Assembly: GCF_031585635.1 (NCBI RefSeq)
Contig: NZ_CP134196.1
Location: 2,108,001 to 2,172,000 of the forward strand
DNA length: 64,000 nt
Direction of reading: 5' to 3'
From: Paraburkholderia sp. FT54
Lineage (GTDB): Bacteria > Pseudomonadota > Gammaproteobacteria > Burkholderiales > Burkholderiaceae
Both the position numbers and the translations under genes were made by a program. Positions 55,893 to 64,000 of the stretch are shown here, piece after piece (the stretch's first letter is position 1; each line of letters begins with the position of its first letter). The notes under the pieces are model-generated. The model was not told where the DNA came from. It was given only the letters and a program-made list of their open reading frames with translations, and ran no database searches.

Positions 55893-57401
55893 ATGAAACG
55901 CATTTCAATCGAGCCGTCTTTTGCCGCATGGCGCCGCGCGGCGCGGGAACTGCTGCGGCAAGGAGTCGAACCGGAACGGATCGAGTGGGTTGAGTTCGAT
56001 TCAGGTGCTGCGGGGGCTTCGGAGGCTTCGGAGGCTTCGGTCGCTTCGGGCACCAACAGCACACACGTTTCAAACAGCCCCGCCATCGCCCCGCCCGCCA
56101 TTCCTCGCGAACTGCTCGCCTGGCTGAAAACGGCGGCCTGCTTTTGCGCGCCGGACCGCTGGTCCCTGCTCTACCGCATCCTGTGGCGTTGGACACGCGG
56201 CGAGCGCCACGTTCTCGACACGCAAGACGCTGACGGCGCGCTGCTCGATCAGCGCATCCAGTCGGTCGAGCACGAAACCGACGATCTGCTGCTGCTCACC
56301 CGGTTCAGGCGACGCGACCCGTCCATGGGACCGCCGGAGTTCGTCGGCTGGTACGAGCCGCATCATGACCTGCTGGAGCGTGCCGCCGCGCGCTTTGCCG
56401 AGCGCATGGGCGATTCCACTTGGATGCTGGCGACGCCGCAAGGCGCGGTGCTCTGGAACGGCATGTTGCTGCGAATCAGCCGGCCGACCACTGAAGACGG
56501 CGAGCACGCCACGCACCCTTTTCCCACGCGCCAGCAGCAGAATCCGCCAGCCATGCAAGCGTTGCCACCCGGCGCCATGGCCGGCGAAGCCACGACCAGC
56601 GAACCCACCGAGGCGCTCTGGCTCGCGTATTACGCCAGCGTCTTCAATGCCGCCCCGGCGCCCGTGCCACTGCGCTACTGGAGAACGCCGCCCGCGGGTC
56701 CGCCGCTGCCCGCGCACCTCGCGCGCCAGCGCAGCCGTCTCGGCGCGCAGAGCGGCACCGTCACCGTTCCGGAGCTGCCGCCGCTCGAATATTCGGCGGT
56801 GACGCCACCCTTGCGCGAGCCCACCGGACCACTGGCCACCTGCCGGCGCTGCGCGTTGTGGCGCAACGCGAAGCAGGCCGTCGCGGGCGCCGGTCCGGCT
56901 CAGGCGGCACTCATGGTGGTCGGCGAACAGCCCGGCGAGCACGAGAACCAGCACGGCGCGCCCTTCACCGGCCCAGCCGGTCAATTGCTGGACACGGTGC
57001 TAGCGCGCGCCGGCCTCGAGCGCGCGGCGCTGTATCTGACTTATGCCGTCAAGCATTACAAGTGGGAAACACTCGACCAGCAGCGCGTTCATCGCACGCC
57101 CGCGCGGCGCGAGGTCGAAGCCTGCCAGTACTGGCTGGAAAACGAGCTCACGCAGGTCGCGCCGCGTGTGGTCGTTACGCTCGGCGCGACCGCGCTGAAG
57201 GCGTTGACCGGTGCGCACGTCAATCTGTCGGAATATCTGGGGCAGACCATCGATCACGGCGGGCGGCTCATCGTGCCGACGTGGCATCCGTCGTATGCGC
57301 TGAAAATGGCCGATGGCCGGCTGCGCGAGGATATTGTCGCGGGCATGGTGGCGGCGTTCAGTCGGGCGGCGGGGTTGGCGGCGCCAGGGGTAGACGATTA
57401 A
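55893..57401 (+). CDS. DUF4130 - UdgX uracil-DNA glycosylase fusion
   Basis: Protein of 502 residues. Residues 1-about 260 are a DUF4130 domain (ELLAWLKTAACFCAPDRWSLLYRILWRW...), with a low-complexity ASEASEAS insertion at about 42-50. About 310-502 is a family-4-like uracil-DNA glycosylase: GEQPGEHENQHGAPFTGPAGQLLD (motif A, Gly344 on), VKHYKWE, and QQRVHRTPARRE with His400 in the R-loop. In UdgX this histidine attacks the sugar and leaves the enzyme covalently bound to DNA after uracil removal. The upstream LexA box predicts induction by DNA damage. The radical-SAM partner gene often found next to this fusion is absent here. Confidence 0.92.
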   Translation: MKRISIEPSFAAWRRAARELLRQGVEPERIEWVEFDSGAAGASEASEASVASGTNSTHVSNSPAIAPPAIPRELLAWLKTAACFCAPDRWSLLYRILWRWTRGERHVLDTQDADGALLDQRIQSVEHETDDLLLLTRFRRRDPSMGPPEFVGWYEPHHDLLERAAARFAERMGDSTWMLATPQGAVLWNGMLLRISRPTTEDGEHATHPFPTRQQQNPPAMQALPPGAMAGEATTSEPTEALWLAYYASVFNAAPAPVPLRYWRTPPAGPPLPAHLARQRSRLGAQSGTVTVPELPPLEYSAVTPPLREPTGPLATCRRCALWRNAKQAVAGAGPAQAALMVVGEQPGEHENQHGAPFTGPAGQLLDTVLARAGLERAALYLTYAVKHYKWETLDQQRVHRTPARREVEACQYWLENELTQVAPRVVVTLGATALKALTGAHVNLSEYLGQTIDHGGRLIVPTWHPSYALKMADGRLREDIVAGMVAAFSRAAGLAAPGVDD

Positions 57402-57588
57402 CCCGAACGGAGGCGTCAGCCAACCGGTGTCATCAGGCACGCCGCTTGCGGACCACAAACCCGCCGCGCAAGCCGCGACGATTCCGCCTAAGCTGATGTG
57501 ACGCCGCATTTTTCCAAGCACCGGCGCGACGCTCGAGCCTCGAACAGCTTCGTCCACGGCTCGCGGGTTGCGAACCATCACACGTCCC

Positions 57589-58293
57589 ATGAGCGAAACC
57601 AGCCCACGCCTTTTTATCGTCTCGCCCCATTTCGACGACGCCGTCTTCAGTTGCGGCGCCTTGCTCGCCGCCCATCCCGACGCCGCGGTCTGCACGGTAT
57701 TCGCCGCCCCGCCCGAGCAGCCGATGCATACCGAATGGGATGAAAAGTCGGGCTTCACGAACGCCCATCAAGCGATCCACGAGCGCACGCTGGAAGACAA
57801 TCGCGCGCTCGAAGTGCTCGACGCGATTCCGCTGCGCATGCCGTTTCGCGACAGCCAGTATTCGGACTCACCCTCGATCAGCAAAATGGCGGCGGCGCTC
57901 GAGGAAACCATTTACCGCAGCACCGCGAACACACTGCTGATGCCGCTCGGCCTGCATCACGACGATCACGTGCGAGTCTTCGAAGCCTGTTGTGAAATCC
58001 TGCCGCGCCTGTCGCATCTGACCTGGTTCGGCTACGAGGAAGCGATTCACCGGCGCACGCCCGGCGTGGTGCAGGCGCGGCTCGCCGATCTCGCGCAGCG
58101 CGGCATTGTCGCGACGCCGGCGCATCCGAGCGCTGGCCACACGATCGATTCACAGCGCCGCGCGCAGCTCAAACGCGAGGCGGTCAATGCTTACGAAAGC
58201 CAGTTGCGCGCGTTCGGCGCCGGCAATTACGACGACGTCTTTGCCACCGAGCGTTACTGGCAGCTCAGCGTGGGCCGTCGCGTGAAAAAGTAG
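57589..58293 (+). CDS. PIG-L family deacetylase
   Basis: Zinc-dependent deacetylase-like protein of 234 residues. The family's AHPDDE motif appears as SPHFDDAVFSCG and the second site as LGLHHDDHVRVFEACCEILP, so the metal ligands are preserved in an altered form. Relatives deacetylate N-acetylglucosamine conjugates (LmbE, bacillithiol and mycothiol enzymes), but the substrate here is unknown. The ATG at 57589 precedes SETSPRLFIV; an upstream ATG in frame lacks supporting sequence. Confidence 0.88.
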   Translation: MSETSPRLFIVSPHFDDAVFSCGALLAAHPDAAVCTVFAAPPEQPMHTEWDEKSGFTNAHQAIHERTLEDNRALEVLDAIPLRMPFRDSQYSDSPSISKMAAALEETIYRSTANTLLMPLGLHHDDHVRVFEACCEILPRLSHLTWFGYEEAIHRRTPGVVQARLADLAQRGIVATPAHPSAGHTIDSQRRAQLKREAVNAYESQLRAFGAGNYDDVFATERYWQLSVGRRVKK

Positions 58294-58393
58294 GAGACGC
58301 GGCGCGCCGGAAAGGCCTACGCTTGAAGAAAGCGGCCGGCTTGAATTCGATAGCATCACCGTACCGTTCGCTTCTCCACTCAAAGGTGCTGCC

Positions 58394-58546
58394 ATGAGCT
58401 ACGACATGCATACCAGTCCGATTCCCGACCCCAACGCCGATCCGAACCGCGACCCGGAGGCCGATCCACTGGTGCCGCCGTCGCCCGGCCATCACGTCGA
58501 GGAACCGCAGCGGCCCGACGGGCCGCCGGACAAGGATCCGGTGTGA
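58394..58546 (+). CDS. Proline/aspartate-rich microprotein (50 aa)
   Basis: Short open frame ATG to TGA of 50 residues, MSYDMHTSPIPDPNADPNRD then further Asp-Pro repeats ending PDKDPV. A pattern of repeated D-P-N/E-A-D-P units, no hydrophobic core and high Pro/Asp/Glu content indicate an intrinsically disordered peptide. The flanking context is intergenic and a possible ribosome binding site (AAAGGTG) sits before the ATG. Coding status is inferred from composition and start; function is unknown. Confidence 0.55.
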   Translation: MSYDMHTSPIPDPNADPNRDPEADPLVPPSPGHHVEEPQRPDGPPDKDPV

Positions 58547-58578
58547 CCGCGTCGCGCGGTCGGAGGCGCAAGCGCGAA

Positions 58579-59646
58579 TCAGCGCATCAGTTCGGTAAAG
58601 CCTTGCAGCAGACGGTCGATGTCGGCGGCGTGAATGTTGCCCATCGTCGAGATGCGGAACAGTTCGGCCGACAAGCCGCCTTGCCCGGCGTAGATGACGA
58701 AGCCGCGTGCCTTCAGCGCGTCGTGCAGTTGCGGATAGGCAATGCCCTCCGGCAACCGGTACGCGCGCAGCACCACAGACGACTGCTCCGGCGGCAACAC
58801 GCTGCCGATGCCGCGCTCGGCGAGACCCGCCCGCGCCTGTTCGGCGAGCGCCGCGTAGCGCGCGTGACGCGCGCGCCAGCCGCCTTCATCGGCGAGTTCG
58901 CGCAGCGCTTCGACCAGCGCGTAGTACGCATGCACCGACGGCGTAAACGGCGTATTACGCTGATCCTGCAAGCGCGCGAGGCGTCCGAGATCGAGGTAGT
59001 ACGTGCGGCTCGCCGCCTGCGCGAGCGCCGCGCGGCGCACCAGCACGAACGACGCGCCCGGCACGCCATGCAGACATTTGTTCGCCGTGGCGGCCACCGC
59101 GTCAAGACTGGTGTCGGCGAAATCGACCGGTTCCGCGCCGAAGCTGCTCACGCCGTCCACCAGCAGGCGCAGCCCCCGTTCGCGGCACAGCGCGCCGAGC
59201 GCCGCCAGATCGTTCAGGCGGCCCGTCGTGGTTTCGTGATGGATCACGGCGACGTGCGTGAACGCCTTGTCCGCGGCGAGGCGTGCAGCGATCTTCGCGA
59301 GATCCGGCGCCTGCATCCAGTCGTGCTTCAGCGAGTCATGCGCGATGCCGTACTGCGAGGCGATCTGCGAAATACGCTCGCCGTACACGCCGTTTTCCAC
59401 GACGAGCAGCTTGCCGTTTTGCGGCACCAGCGCGGCGGTCATGCTTTCGACGGCCGCCGTGCCGGAGCCTGTCATCAGCACGGCCTGCCATTCGCTGGCG
59501 TCGAGGCCGTACAGATCGACGAGGCGCGTGCGGGCCTCTTCCTGCAAATCGAAAAACTCGCTTTCGCGGTGGCACAGATCGGTCTGCAACAGGCTGTTGC
59601 GAACGCGTTCGGTGAGCGTCACCGGGCCGGGGTTGAGCAGCAGCAT
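58579..59646 (-). CDS. phnW: 2-aminoethylphosphonate-pyruvate transaminase
   Basis: PLP aminotransferase of 355 residues, class V fold. It begins MLLLNPGPVTLTERVRNSLL (the PhnW signature), with LMTGSGTAAVESMTAALVP and the PLP lysine Lys190 in ATANKCLHGVPGASF. It interconverts phosphonoacetaldehyde plus alanine with 2-aminoethylphosphonate (AEP) plus pyruvate. Next to the PEP mutase and phosphonopyruvate decarboxylase it should run in the AEP-making direction. AAGGAG precedes the ATG. Last gene of the operon. Confidence 0.93.
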   Translation of the reverse strand: MLLLNPGPVTLTERVRNSLLQTDLCHRESEFFDLQEEARTRLVDLYGLDASEWQAVLMTGSGTAAVESMTAALVPQNGKLLVVENGVYGERISQIASQYGIAHDSLKHDWMQAPDLAKIAARLAADKAFTHVAVIHHETTTGRLNDLAALGALCRERGLRLLVDGVSSFGAEPVDFADTSLDAVAATANKCLHGVPGASFVLVRRAALAQAASRTYYLDLGRLARLQDQRNTPFTPSVHAYYALVEALRELADEGGWRARHARYAALAEQARAGLAERGIGSVLPPEQSSVVLRAYRLPEGIAYPQLHDALKARGFVIYAGQGGLSAELFRISTMGNIHAADIDRLLQGFTELMR

Positions 59647-59678
59647 GAGCGCTCCTTGAGTTTGAATCGGGTTTGACT

Positions 59679-60839
59679 TCAGGCGGCGCCGATGTGGCGC
59701 ATCAGACGCGTCTTCACATCGGGCGGCGTGATGGTGGGACGCGGCAGCCCGTCGGGCGTGCCGCGGCGAATGGCCAGACGCGCGAAGCGCGGGCCGTCGA
59801 GCGGCGGCGCTTCGAACAGGGCGTCGATCACGTTCACGTCGTCGCTTTCGACCGCGGATGCATAACCGCACGCCGCCGCGACGCCCGCAAACGAAACCTG
59901 CGACGACACCGTCGCCTGACCGCCGGTCGAATCGTGCGCGCCATTATCGAGCAGCACGTGCGTGAGATTCGACGGACCGTACGCGCCGATGGTGGCGAAC
60001 GCGCCCATGCGCATCAGCGCGGCGCCGTCGCCGTCGAGCGCGACCACGCGCAGGTCGGGACGCGCGAGCGCCAGGCCCAGCGCGAACGGCGTTACGCAAC
60101 CCATCGAGCCGACCATGTACAACTGGTTCGCACGGTCGTCGATCGCGTAGAGTTCGCGCCCGCAAAAGCCGGTCGACGCAAGCACTACCGTCGATTCGAG
60201 CGGCGTGTGCGCGATCACCTTGTTCAGCGCGTCGTGACGCGAAGCCAGTTCGCCCGCCGCCTTCGTGAACTGCGATTGCGGCGTAACGGGCACGCGGCGC
60301 TCGCTCGCACCGCTGTCTTTCAACTCGTACGGCGCCACGCTGCCCTTTTGCATGACGAGCGCGTACGGGCGCCCGGTTTCATCCATATAAGCGATGGCGC
60401 GATCCAGCGCCGGGCCGATCGCGTCGGCTTCGGTCGGGAACGTCTCCCAGGGAATCTCCATGGTCTCCAGCATCGCGGGTGTGACCGGACCCATCAGCGC
60501 GTGCTGCGGTTCGTCGGCGACACCGGGCTGGCCGCGCCACGTGACGATCAGCAACTGCGGCAGACGGAAGGTCCACGTGAGCGAGGTCAACGGGCTCACG
60601 GCGTTGCCGAGTCCGGAGTTCTGCATCATCGTGATGCCGCGGCGGCCGTTTTTCGCGCCGAGCGTAACGCCAGCGATCAACGCGACGGCGTCGCCTTCAT
60701 TGGCCGCCGACACGTAATGCAGCGATTCGTCCTGCAACACGTAGTTGATGAACGGCGTCAGATACGAGCACGGCACGCCCGCATACCAGTCGAAGCCGCG
60801 TTCGCGCGCCGCCTCGACGAACTGTGCTGCCTCGATCAT
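59679..60839 (-). CDS. ppd: Phosphonopyruvate decarboxylase
   Basis: Thiamine-diphosphate enzyme of 386 residues converting phosphonopyruvate to phosphonoacetaldehyde and CO2, the step that pulls the unfavourable PEP mutase reaction. Key parts: [20 protein letters not shown] at the N terminus, [20 protein letters not shown], and the TPP/Mg binding [16 protein letters not shown] with [10 protein letters not shown]. Its start (60839) overlaps the mutase stop by four bases, and phnW follows after 32 bp, so all three enzymes are one transcript. Confidence 0.93.
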   Translation of the reverse strand: MIEAAQFVEAARERGFDWYAGVPCSYLTPFINYVLQDESLHYVSAANEGDAVALIAGVTLGAKNGRRGITMMQNSGLGNAVSPLTSLTWTFRLPQLLIVTWRGQPGVADEPQHALMGPVTPAMLETMEIPWETFPTEADAIGPALDRAIAYMDETGRPYALVMQKGSVAPYELKDSGASERRVPVTPQSQFTKAAGELASRHDALNKVIAHTPLESTVVLASTGFCGRELYAIDDRANQLYMVGSMGCVTPFALGLALARPDLRVVALDGDGAALMRMGAFATIGAYGPSNLTHVLLDNGAHDSTGGQATVSSQVSFAGVAAACGYASAVESDDVNVIDALFEAPPLDGPRFARLAIRRGTPDGLPRPTITPPDVKTRLMRHIGAA

Positions 60840-62593
60840 TGCGCGGCTCCGCTCGCTGCGTCCGCCGCGCCTTTGCCCGCGCCTTTGCCCACGCATTTGT
60901 CTGCGGCGCCGACCGCGGCCGCGAACGGCGCTTGCGCGTGCGCGAAGTCGCCCGCACGGCGGAAGTCCTCCAGGTCGTTCACGCCGCGCCAATGGCCGTG
61001 CACGTATTGCACTTCGATCGATTCGCCCGCTTCGATCAGCGCGTTCAGCAATGCCGGCATGTCGAGCGATGCGAAATCCGCGCGCGCCCGCAACTCGCTC
61101 ATGACCGCCTGCAAACGCTCACGGCCTTCACCGCGCACATTCAGCAGACCGACCCAACGGCCATGCGGCGTTTGCGATGCGATGGCCGACGTTGCATCCT
61201 GCCCGCTCGACACGTGACGCAGCAGCACCTTGTTGCCGAACAGGCCGCGATCATCCGCCGCCGAACACCAGGCGAAATCGCGCACGCTGGCGTTTTCCGC
61301 GTCGGTCAGCGACGAATCGACCACCACGCTGAACGCCGCTTCGCTTTCCACGAGATCGCGCAGAATATAGCTGCGGAACAGCAGATCGCCGTACGAGATC
61401 ACCGTGTCGCCCGCCAGCTTGTCCACCGCGCAGGCGAGCGACGCGAGTTCGCCGGTTTGCGCATGCTGTTCGTTGACGACGAGCTTGATGCCGGCCGTGT
61501 CGATCGCATCGGCGCGATAACCGCCGACCACGGTGATGTCGTTCACACCCTGCTTCTTGAACGCATCGACGAGCCAGCGCAACAGCGGCTTGCCGGCGAT
61601 CGGCAGCATCACTTTCGGACGGTCTTCGGTGACGGCTTCCAGGCCCTTGCCGCGGCTCGCCGCGAGCACGACCGCGGAACCGGCGGCACGGCCGCTCGAC
61701 AGATAGCGGTCTTCCGCTTCCGAATACTCGTCGGCGTCTTGCAGGCGGAAGATTTCGTTGACGGCGGCGATGCTGTCTTCCACGTTGACGAGCGTCTCGC
61801 TCGAATGGATTTCCTTGGCGACGGCCTGCATCGCCGAGGTCGCCGCGCGGATCAAATGGTTCGCCCAGATTACCGTGCTGATACCGGCTTCGCGGAACAC
61901 TTCGGTCGGCGTGCTGTAGTACTTGGTCGGCACGATCACGAGCGGAGCGCGGCCGGCCCATTCGCGCGCGAATTCGAGAATTTCGTCGGGGCGCGAGAGT
62001 TTGCTGTGAATCAGGATCGCATCCGCGCCGGCCTGACGATAGGCTTCCGCGCGACGCAGCGCTTCGTCCATGCCCCAGCCGGCAATCAACGCTTCAACCC
62101 GCGCGACGATCGAAAAGTTCTCATCGGACTGCGAGTCTTTACCGGCTTTGATCTTGCCGCAGAACTCGTCCATATCCGCGAGCGGTTGCGCTTCGCCGTT
62201 GATGAAGCTGTTGGTCTTGGGGAATTGCTTGTCTTCGATACACACGCCGGCAATGCCGCGCTGTTCGAGTTTGCGCACGAGGCGGCGCACGTTGTTGAAG
62301 TTGCCGTAGCCGGTATCGCCGTCGAGCAGGATCGGCAGATCGCTGGCGTCGGCCATGAATTCGAGCGTGTCGACGACTTGCGTCCAGCTTGCTTCATTGT
62401 TGTCGCGCACGCCGTATTGCGCAGAAATCGCGAGGCCCGAACCCCAGATCGCCTTGAAACCGGCTTCGCGGACGATCCGGGCGGACAGGCCGTTATGGGC
62501 CTCCATCATGAATTCGAGTTCGCTGCTGACGAGCATCTGGCGCAGGCGCGCGCTGCGGGACGCGGAGACGAAAGCGGGTTCGCGGGCGTTCAT
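60836..62593 (-). CDS. aepX: Bifunctional PEP mutase - nucleotidyltransferase fusion
   Basis: Fusion of 585 residues. The N-terminal domain (1-about 295) is phosphoenolpyruvate mutase, with the signature [11 protein letters not shown] (residues 120-130) that makes the C-P bond of phosphonopyruvate. From about 306 a nucleotidyltransferase fold follows: [33 protein letters not shown], with the usual GxGxR loop altered to AASRGKGL. Comparable fusions make CMP-activated phosphonates (CMP-AEP) for transfer to a glycan or lipid. The operon therefore probably builds an AEP-decorated surface molecule. Confidence 0.9.
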   Translation of the reverse strand: MNAREPAFVSASRSARLRQMLVSSELEFMMEAHNGLSARIVREAGFKAIWGSGLAISAQYGVRDNNEASWTQVVDTLEFMADASDLPILLDGDTGYGNFNNVRRLVRKLEQRGIAGVCIEDKQFPKTNSFINGEAQPLADMDEFCGKIKAGKDSQSDENFSIVARVEALIAGWGMDEALRRAEAYRQAGADAILIHSKLSRPDEILEFAREWAGRAPLVIVPTKYYSTPTEVFREAGISTVIWANHLIRAATSAMQAVAKEIHSSETLVNVEDSIAAVNEIFRLQDADEYSEAEDRYLSSGRAAGSAVVLAASRGKGLEAVTEDRPKVMLPIAGKPLLRWLVDAFKKQGVNDITVVGGYRADAIDTAGIKLVVNEQHAQTGELASLACAVDKLAGDTVISYGDLLFRSYILRDLVESEAAFSVVVDSSLTDAENASVRDFAWCSAADDRGLFGNKVLLRHVSSGQDATSAIASQTPHGRWVGLLNVRGEGRERLQAVMSELRARADFASLDMPALLNALIEAGESIEVQYVHGHWRGVNDLEDFRRAGDFAHAQAPFAAAVGAADKCVGKGAGKGAADAASGAAQ

Positions 62594-63197
62594 TTTATGT
62601 ACTCCTGGTGGCGGGCTTATTGATGCTCTTCTTTTGCCCGACTGGCGTCTGGAAAATGGCGACTATAGCGGAATTTTTATTTATTCGTCTTTTTCGTGAC
62701 AGTGGTTTTCTCCATTTGCGGATAAGTGGAAAAATGTGTCGTTTTTTGCAATCCGCTAATGCGACCGGCGGCTTGGATTTTATTGGCGTTCTGTGGAATC
62801 GTGACGCGATCGCATGGCAGCGTGTTGGCGGGCGGCGTGTCCGTTCGGTTTGGTCGCCAATCGGTTGTGGCGATATTGAGGTTTGAATATCCGATTTTTA
62901 TTGGCGGAAAGCCTTAATTATCAATATCGATTCACAAGCACTGGCATTTGGCATTGGCAATAGATGGAAAGCCCGATTGAATCAGCAGAAAATGAATAAG
63001 CGTTCTGAATGAAACATAAATAATGCCGTCGCGCGGTAAAAAAGTCTTTTTGGTCAGACGAATAGAAATACATAACAGCGGGTTTCCCCTGCCCTGCGGA
63101 GTCCAGGCCGCCGCGCCGTAAACACAGTCAGCGACAAGCCACTCGCCACAAGCGAACCCAATCCCTGACCGACCACTGTGCGAAAGCAAAACCCGCT
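62594..63197. other. AT-rich divergent promoter region, phosphonate operon / chemoreceptor
   Basis: 604 bp with clearly lower GC than neighbouring genes (62640-63060). It must carry the promoters of the minus-strand phosphonate operon and the plus-strand chemoreceptor. The open frames here have no ribosome binding site or motif. No flagellar sigma-28 promoter could be recognised with confidence. Confidence 0.5.
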
Positions 63198-64000
63198 ATG
63201 ACTCTGAACAGAAAACTGGCCTCGATGATCGCCGTCCTCTGGATCGGCCTGATCCTGATCGGCGGCTTCGGCGCATGGCAGAACCGTGCCTCGATGATCT
63301 CGGACCGCCGCGATCAGTTGAAATCGCTGATCGAGCAGGCCAACCACATCGTCGGCCGTTACTACGCGCTCGCGCAGCAGCACACCATGACCGAAGAAGA
63401 AGCGAAGAAGCAGGCGCTTGAAAGCCTCGCGGCCATGCGCTACGGCAAGGACGGCTACATCTCCGTCAACGATTCGCAACCCGTCATGCTGATGCATCCG
63501 ATCAAGCCGGAAATGGTCGGCAAGAACCTCGCGCAGTTCACCGATCCGGCGGGCAACCACCTGTTCGTCGATATCGTCAACGCGGGCAATCGCGAAGGCG
63601 GCGGCTTCATCGACTACCTGTGGTCCAAGCCGGGTAGCGACAAACCGGTTGCCAAAACCAGCTACTCGATTCACTTCGCGCCGTGGGACTGGTATCTCGT
63701 CACCGGCATGTATATGGACGACGTGCAAAGCGCGTTCTACGCCAATCTGCTGCGCTGGCTCGTGATCACCGTCACGCTCGGCGCAATCGCCACCGCCGTC
63801 ATGCTGCTGGTGCTGCGCAGCGTTCGCCGTACACTCGGCGGCGATCTCGAAGTGGCCGTGGAACACGCGCAGTTGATGGCGCGCGGCAACCTCGCCACGC
63901 GCGTGCCGGTCCAATCGGACTACACCGGCAGCCTGCTGCATGCGCTTCAGACCATGCAGGCCGGTCTCGTCGAGACGGTGTCGCGCGTGCGGCTCGGCAC
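63198..64000 (+). CDS. Cache-domain methyl-accepting chemotaxis protein, N-terminal part
   Basis: Partial chemoreceptor, 267 residues to the right edge. A first transmembrane segment (about residues 7-25), a periplasmic single Cache domain (about 30-180: AMRYGKDGYISVNDSQPVMLMHPIKPEMVGKNL then SIHFAPWDWYLVTGMYMDD), a second membrane helix (about 190-210) and the start of a HAMP domain (LRSVRRTLGGDLEVAVEHAQLMARGNLATRV) are present. The G-x-x-G-Y-I-x-V-x-D and M-H-P motifs place it in the sCache_2 group. The signalling domain lies beyond the window. Confidence 0.9.
   Translation, partial: MTLNRKLASMIAVLWIGLILIGGFGAWQNRASMISDRRDQLKSLIEQANHIVGRYYALAQQHTMTEEEAKKQALESLAAMRYGKDGYISVNDSQPVMLMHPIKPEMVGKNLAQFTDPAGNHLFVDIVNAGNREGGGFIDYLWSKPGSDKPVAKTSYSIHFAPWDWYLVTGMYMDDVQSAFYANLLRWLVITVTLGAIATAVMLLVLRSVRRTLGGDLEVAVEHAQLMARGNLATRVPVQSDYTGSLLHALQTMQAGLVETVSRVRLG

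Noticed and set aside
62608..62886. 92-codon open frame in the AT-rich region before the chemoreceptor
   Set aside because: No ribosome binding site, mixed composition, and no recognisable motif; treated as non-coding.

Overview
The window is GC-rich (roughly 60-65 %) chromosomal DNA from a proteobacterium. Gene content points to the Burkholderiaceae, most likely a Paraburkholderia/Burkholderia: an Omp32/OpcP-type porin, DUF4148 and DUF6232 small proteins, a PaoABC-type aldehyde oxidoreductase, a 3-hydroxybutyrate oligomer hydrolase, NodT-type RND efflux, and many small conserved hypotheticals. This assignment is inference from family content; no rRNA or other species marker is present. I found no tRNA, rRNA, CRISPR array, insertion sequence or phage gene.

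Layout. 1-3.7 kb: the start of a MetQ-like binding protein (runs off the left edge), a porin, what looks like the decayed tail of an RraA-like gene, a class II aldolase and an OsmC-like protein. 4.1-10 kb: a three-gene RND efflux operon (outer-membrane NodT lipoprotein, membrane fusion protein, HAE1 pump). 10-11.1 kb: gene-poor, with two small conserved proteins. 11.3-22.1 kb: an amide/urea uptake and hydrolysis locus. 22.3-25.3 kb: a phospholipid N-methyltransferase-like gene, two small proteins and a retropepsin-like lipoprotein. 25.4-37.9 kb: mostly housekeeping genes (glgP, an MFS exporter, threonine aldolase, a LytM/NlpD-like factor, cupin, DUF4148, gnd, DUF938 methyltransferase, PPOX flavoprotein, sirtuin, oxidoreductase-like domain protein). 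38.1-42.2 kb: a minus-strand run of LysR regulator, D-amino-acid dehydrogenase, amino-acid binding protein and an SDR. 42.4-48.4 kb: polysaccharide deacetylase, DUF2252, an outer-membrane barrel, Pr6Pr membrane protein, CsbD/YqjD-like protein, exonuclease III and a small hypothetical. 48.6-55.8 kb: 3HB-oligomer hydrolase, then PaoABC and a MobA-like cofactor nucleotidyltransferase, with a 156-bp GGCGTT repeat tract between them. 55.9-58.5 kb: a DUF4130-UdgX uracil-DNA glycosylase behind a perfect LexA box, a PIG-L deacetylase and a 50-residue proline-rich microprotein. 58.6-62.6 kb: a three-gene 2-aminoethylphosphonate biosynthesis operon. 63.2 kb to the end: a Cache-domain chemoreceptor cut by the right edge.

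The most interesting region is 11.3-22.1 kb. An ABC transporter (urtABCDE), an acetamidase/formamidase and an SDR form one tightly packed minus-strand operon. Its upstream region can be read as a two-stage nitrogen/substrate switch: two GCAC-N7-GTGC palindromes 21 bp apart (NtrC-like), a well-matched -24/-12 sigma-54 promoter, then in the untranslated leader a 12-bp hairpin with a six-base A..G.. loop (the ANTAR recognition signature) followed by a 17-bp intrinsic terminator. Divergently transcribed are an AmiC-type cytoplasmic amide sensor and an ANTAR antiterminator (AmiR). A second ANTAR protein, about 80 % identical by eye, stands alone at the other end of the operon without a sensor partner. 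The simplest model is that nitrogen limitation starts transcription and the amide sensor decides whether it passes the terminator.

Other points worth attention are the SOS-controlled UdgX fusion, the PEP mutase-nucleotidyltransferase fusion, the simple repeat tract behind paoC and several strong inverted repeats in gene-free DNA.
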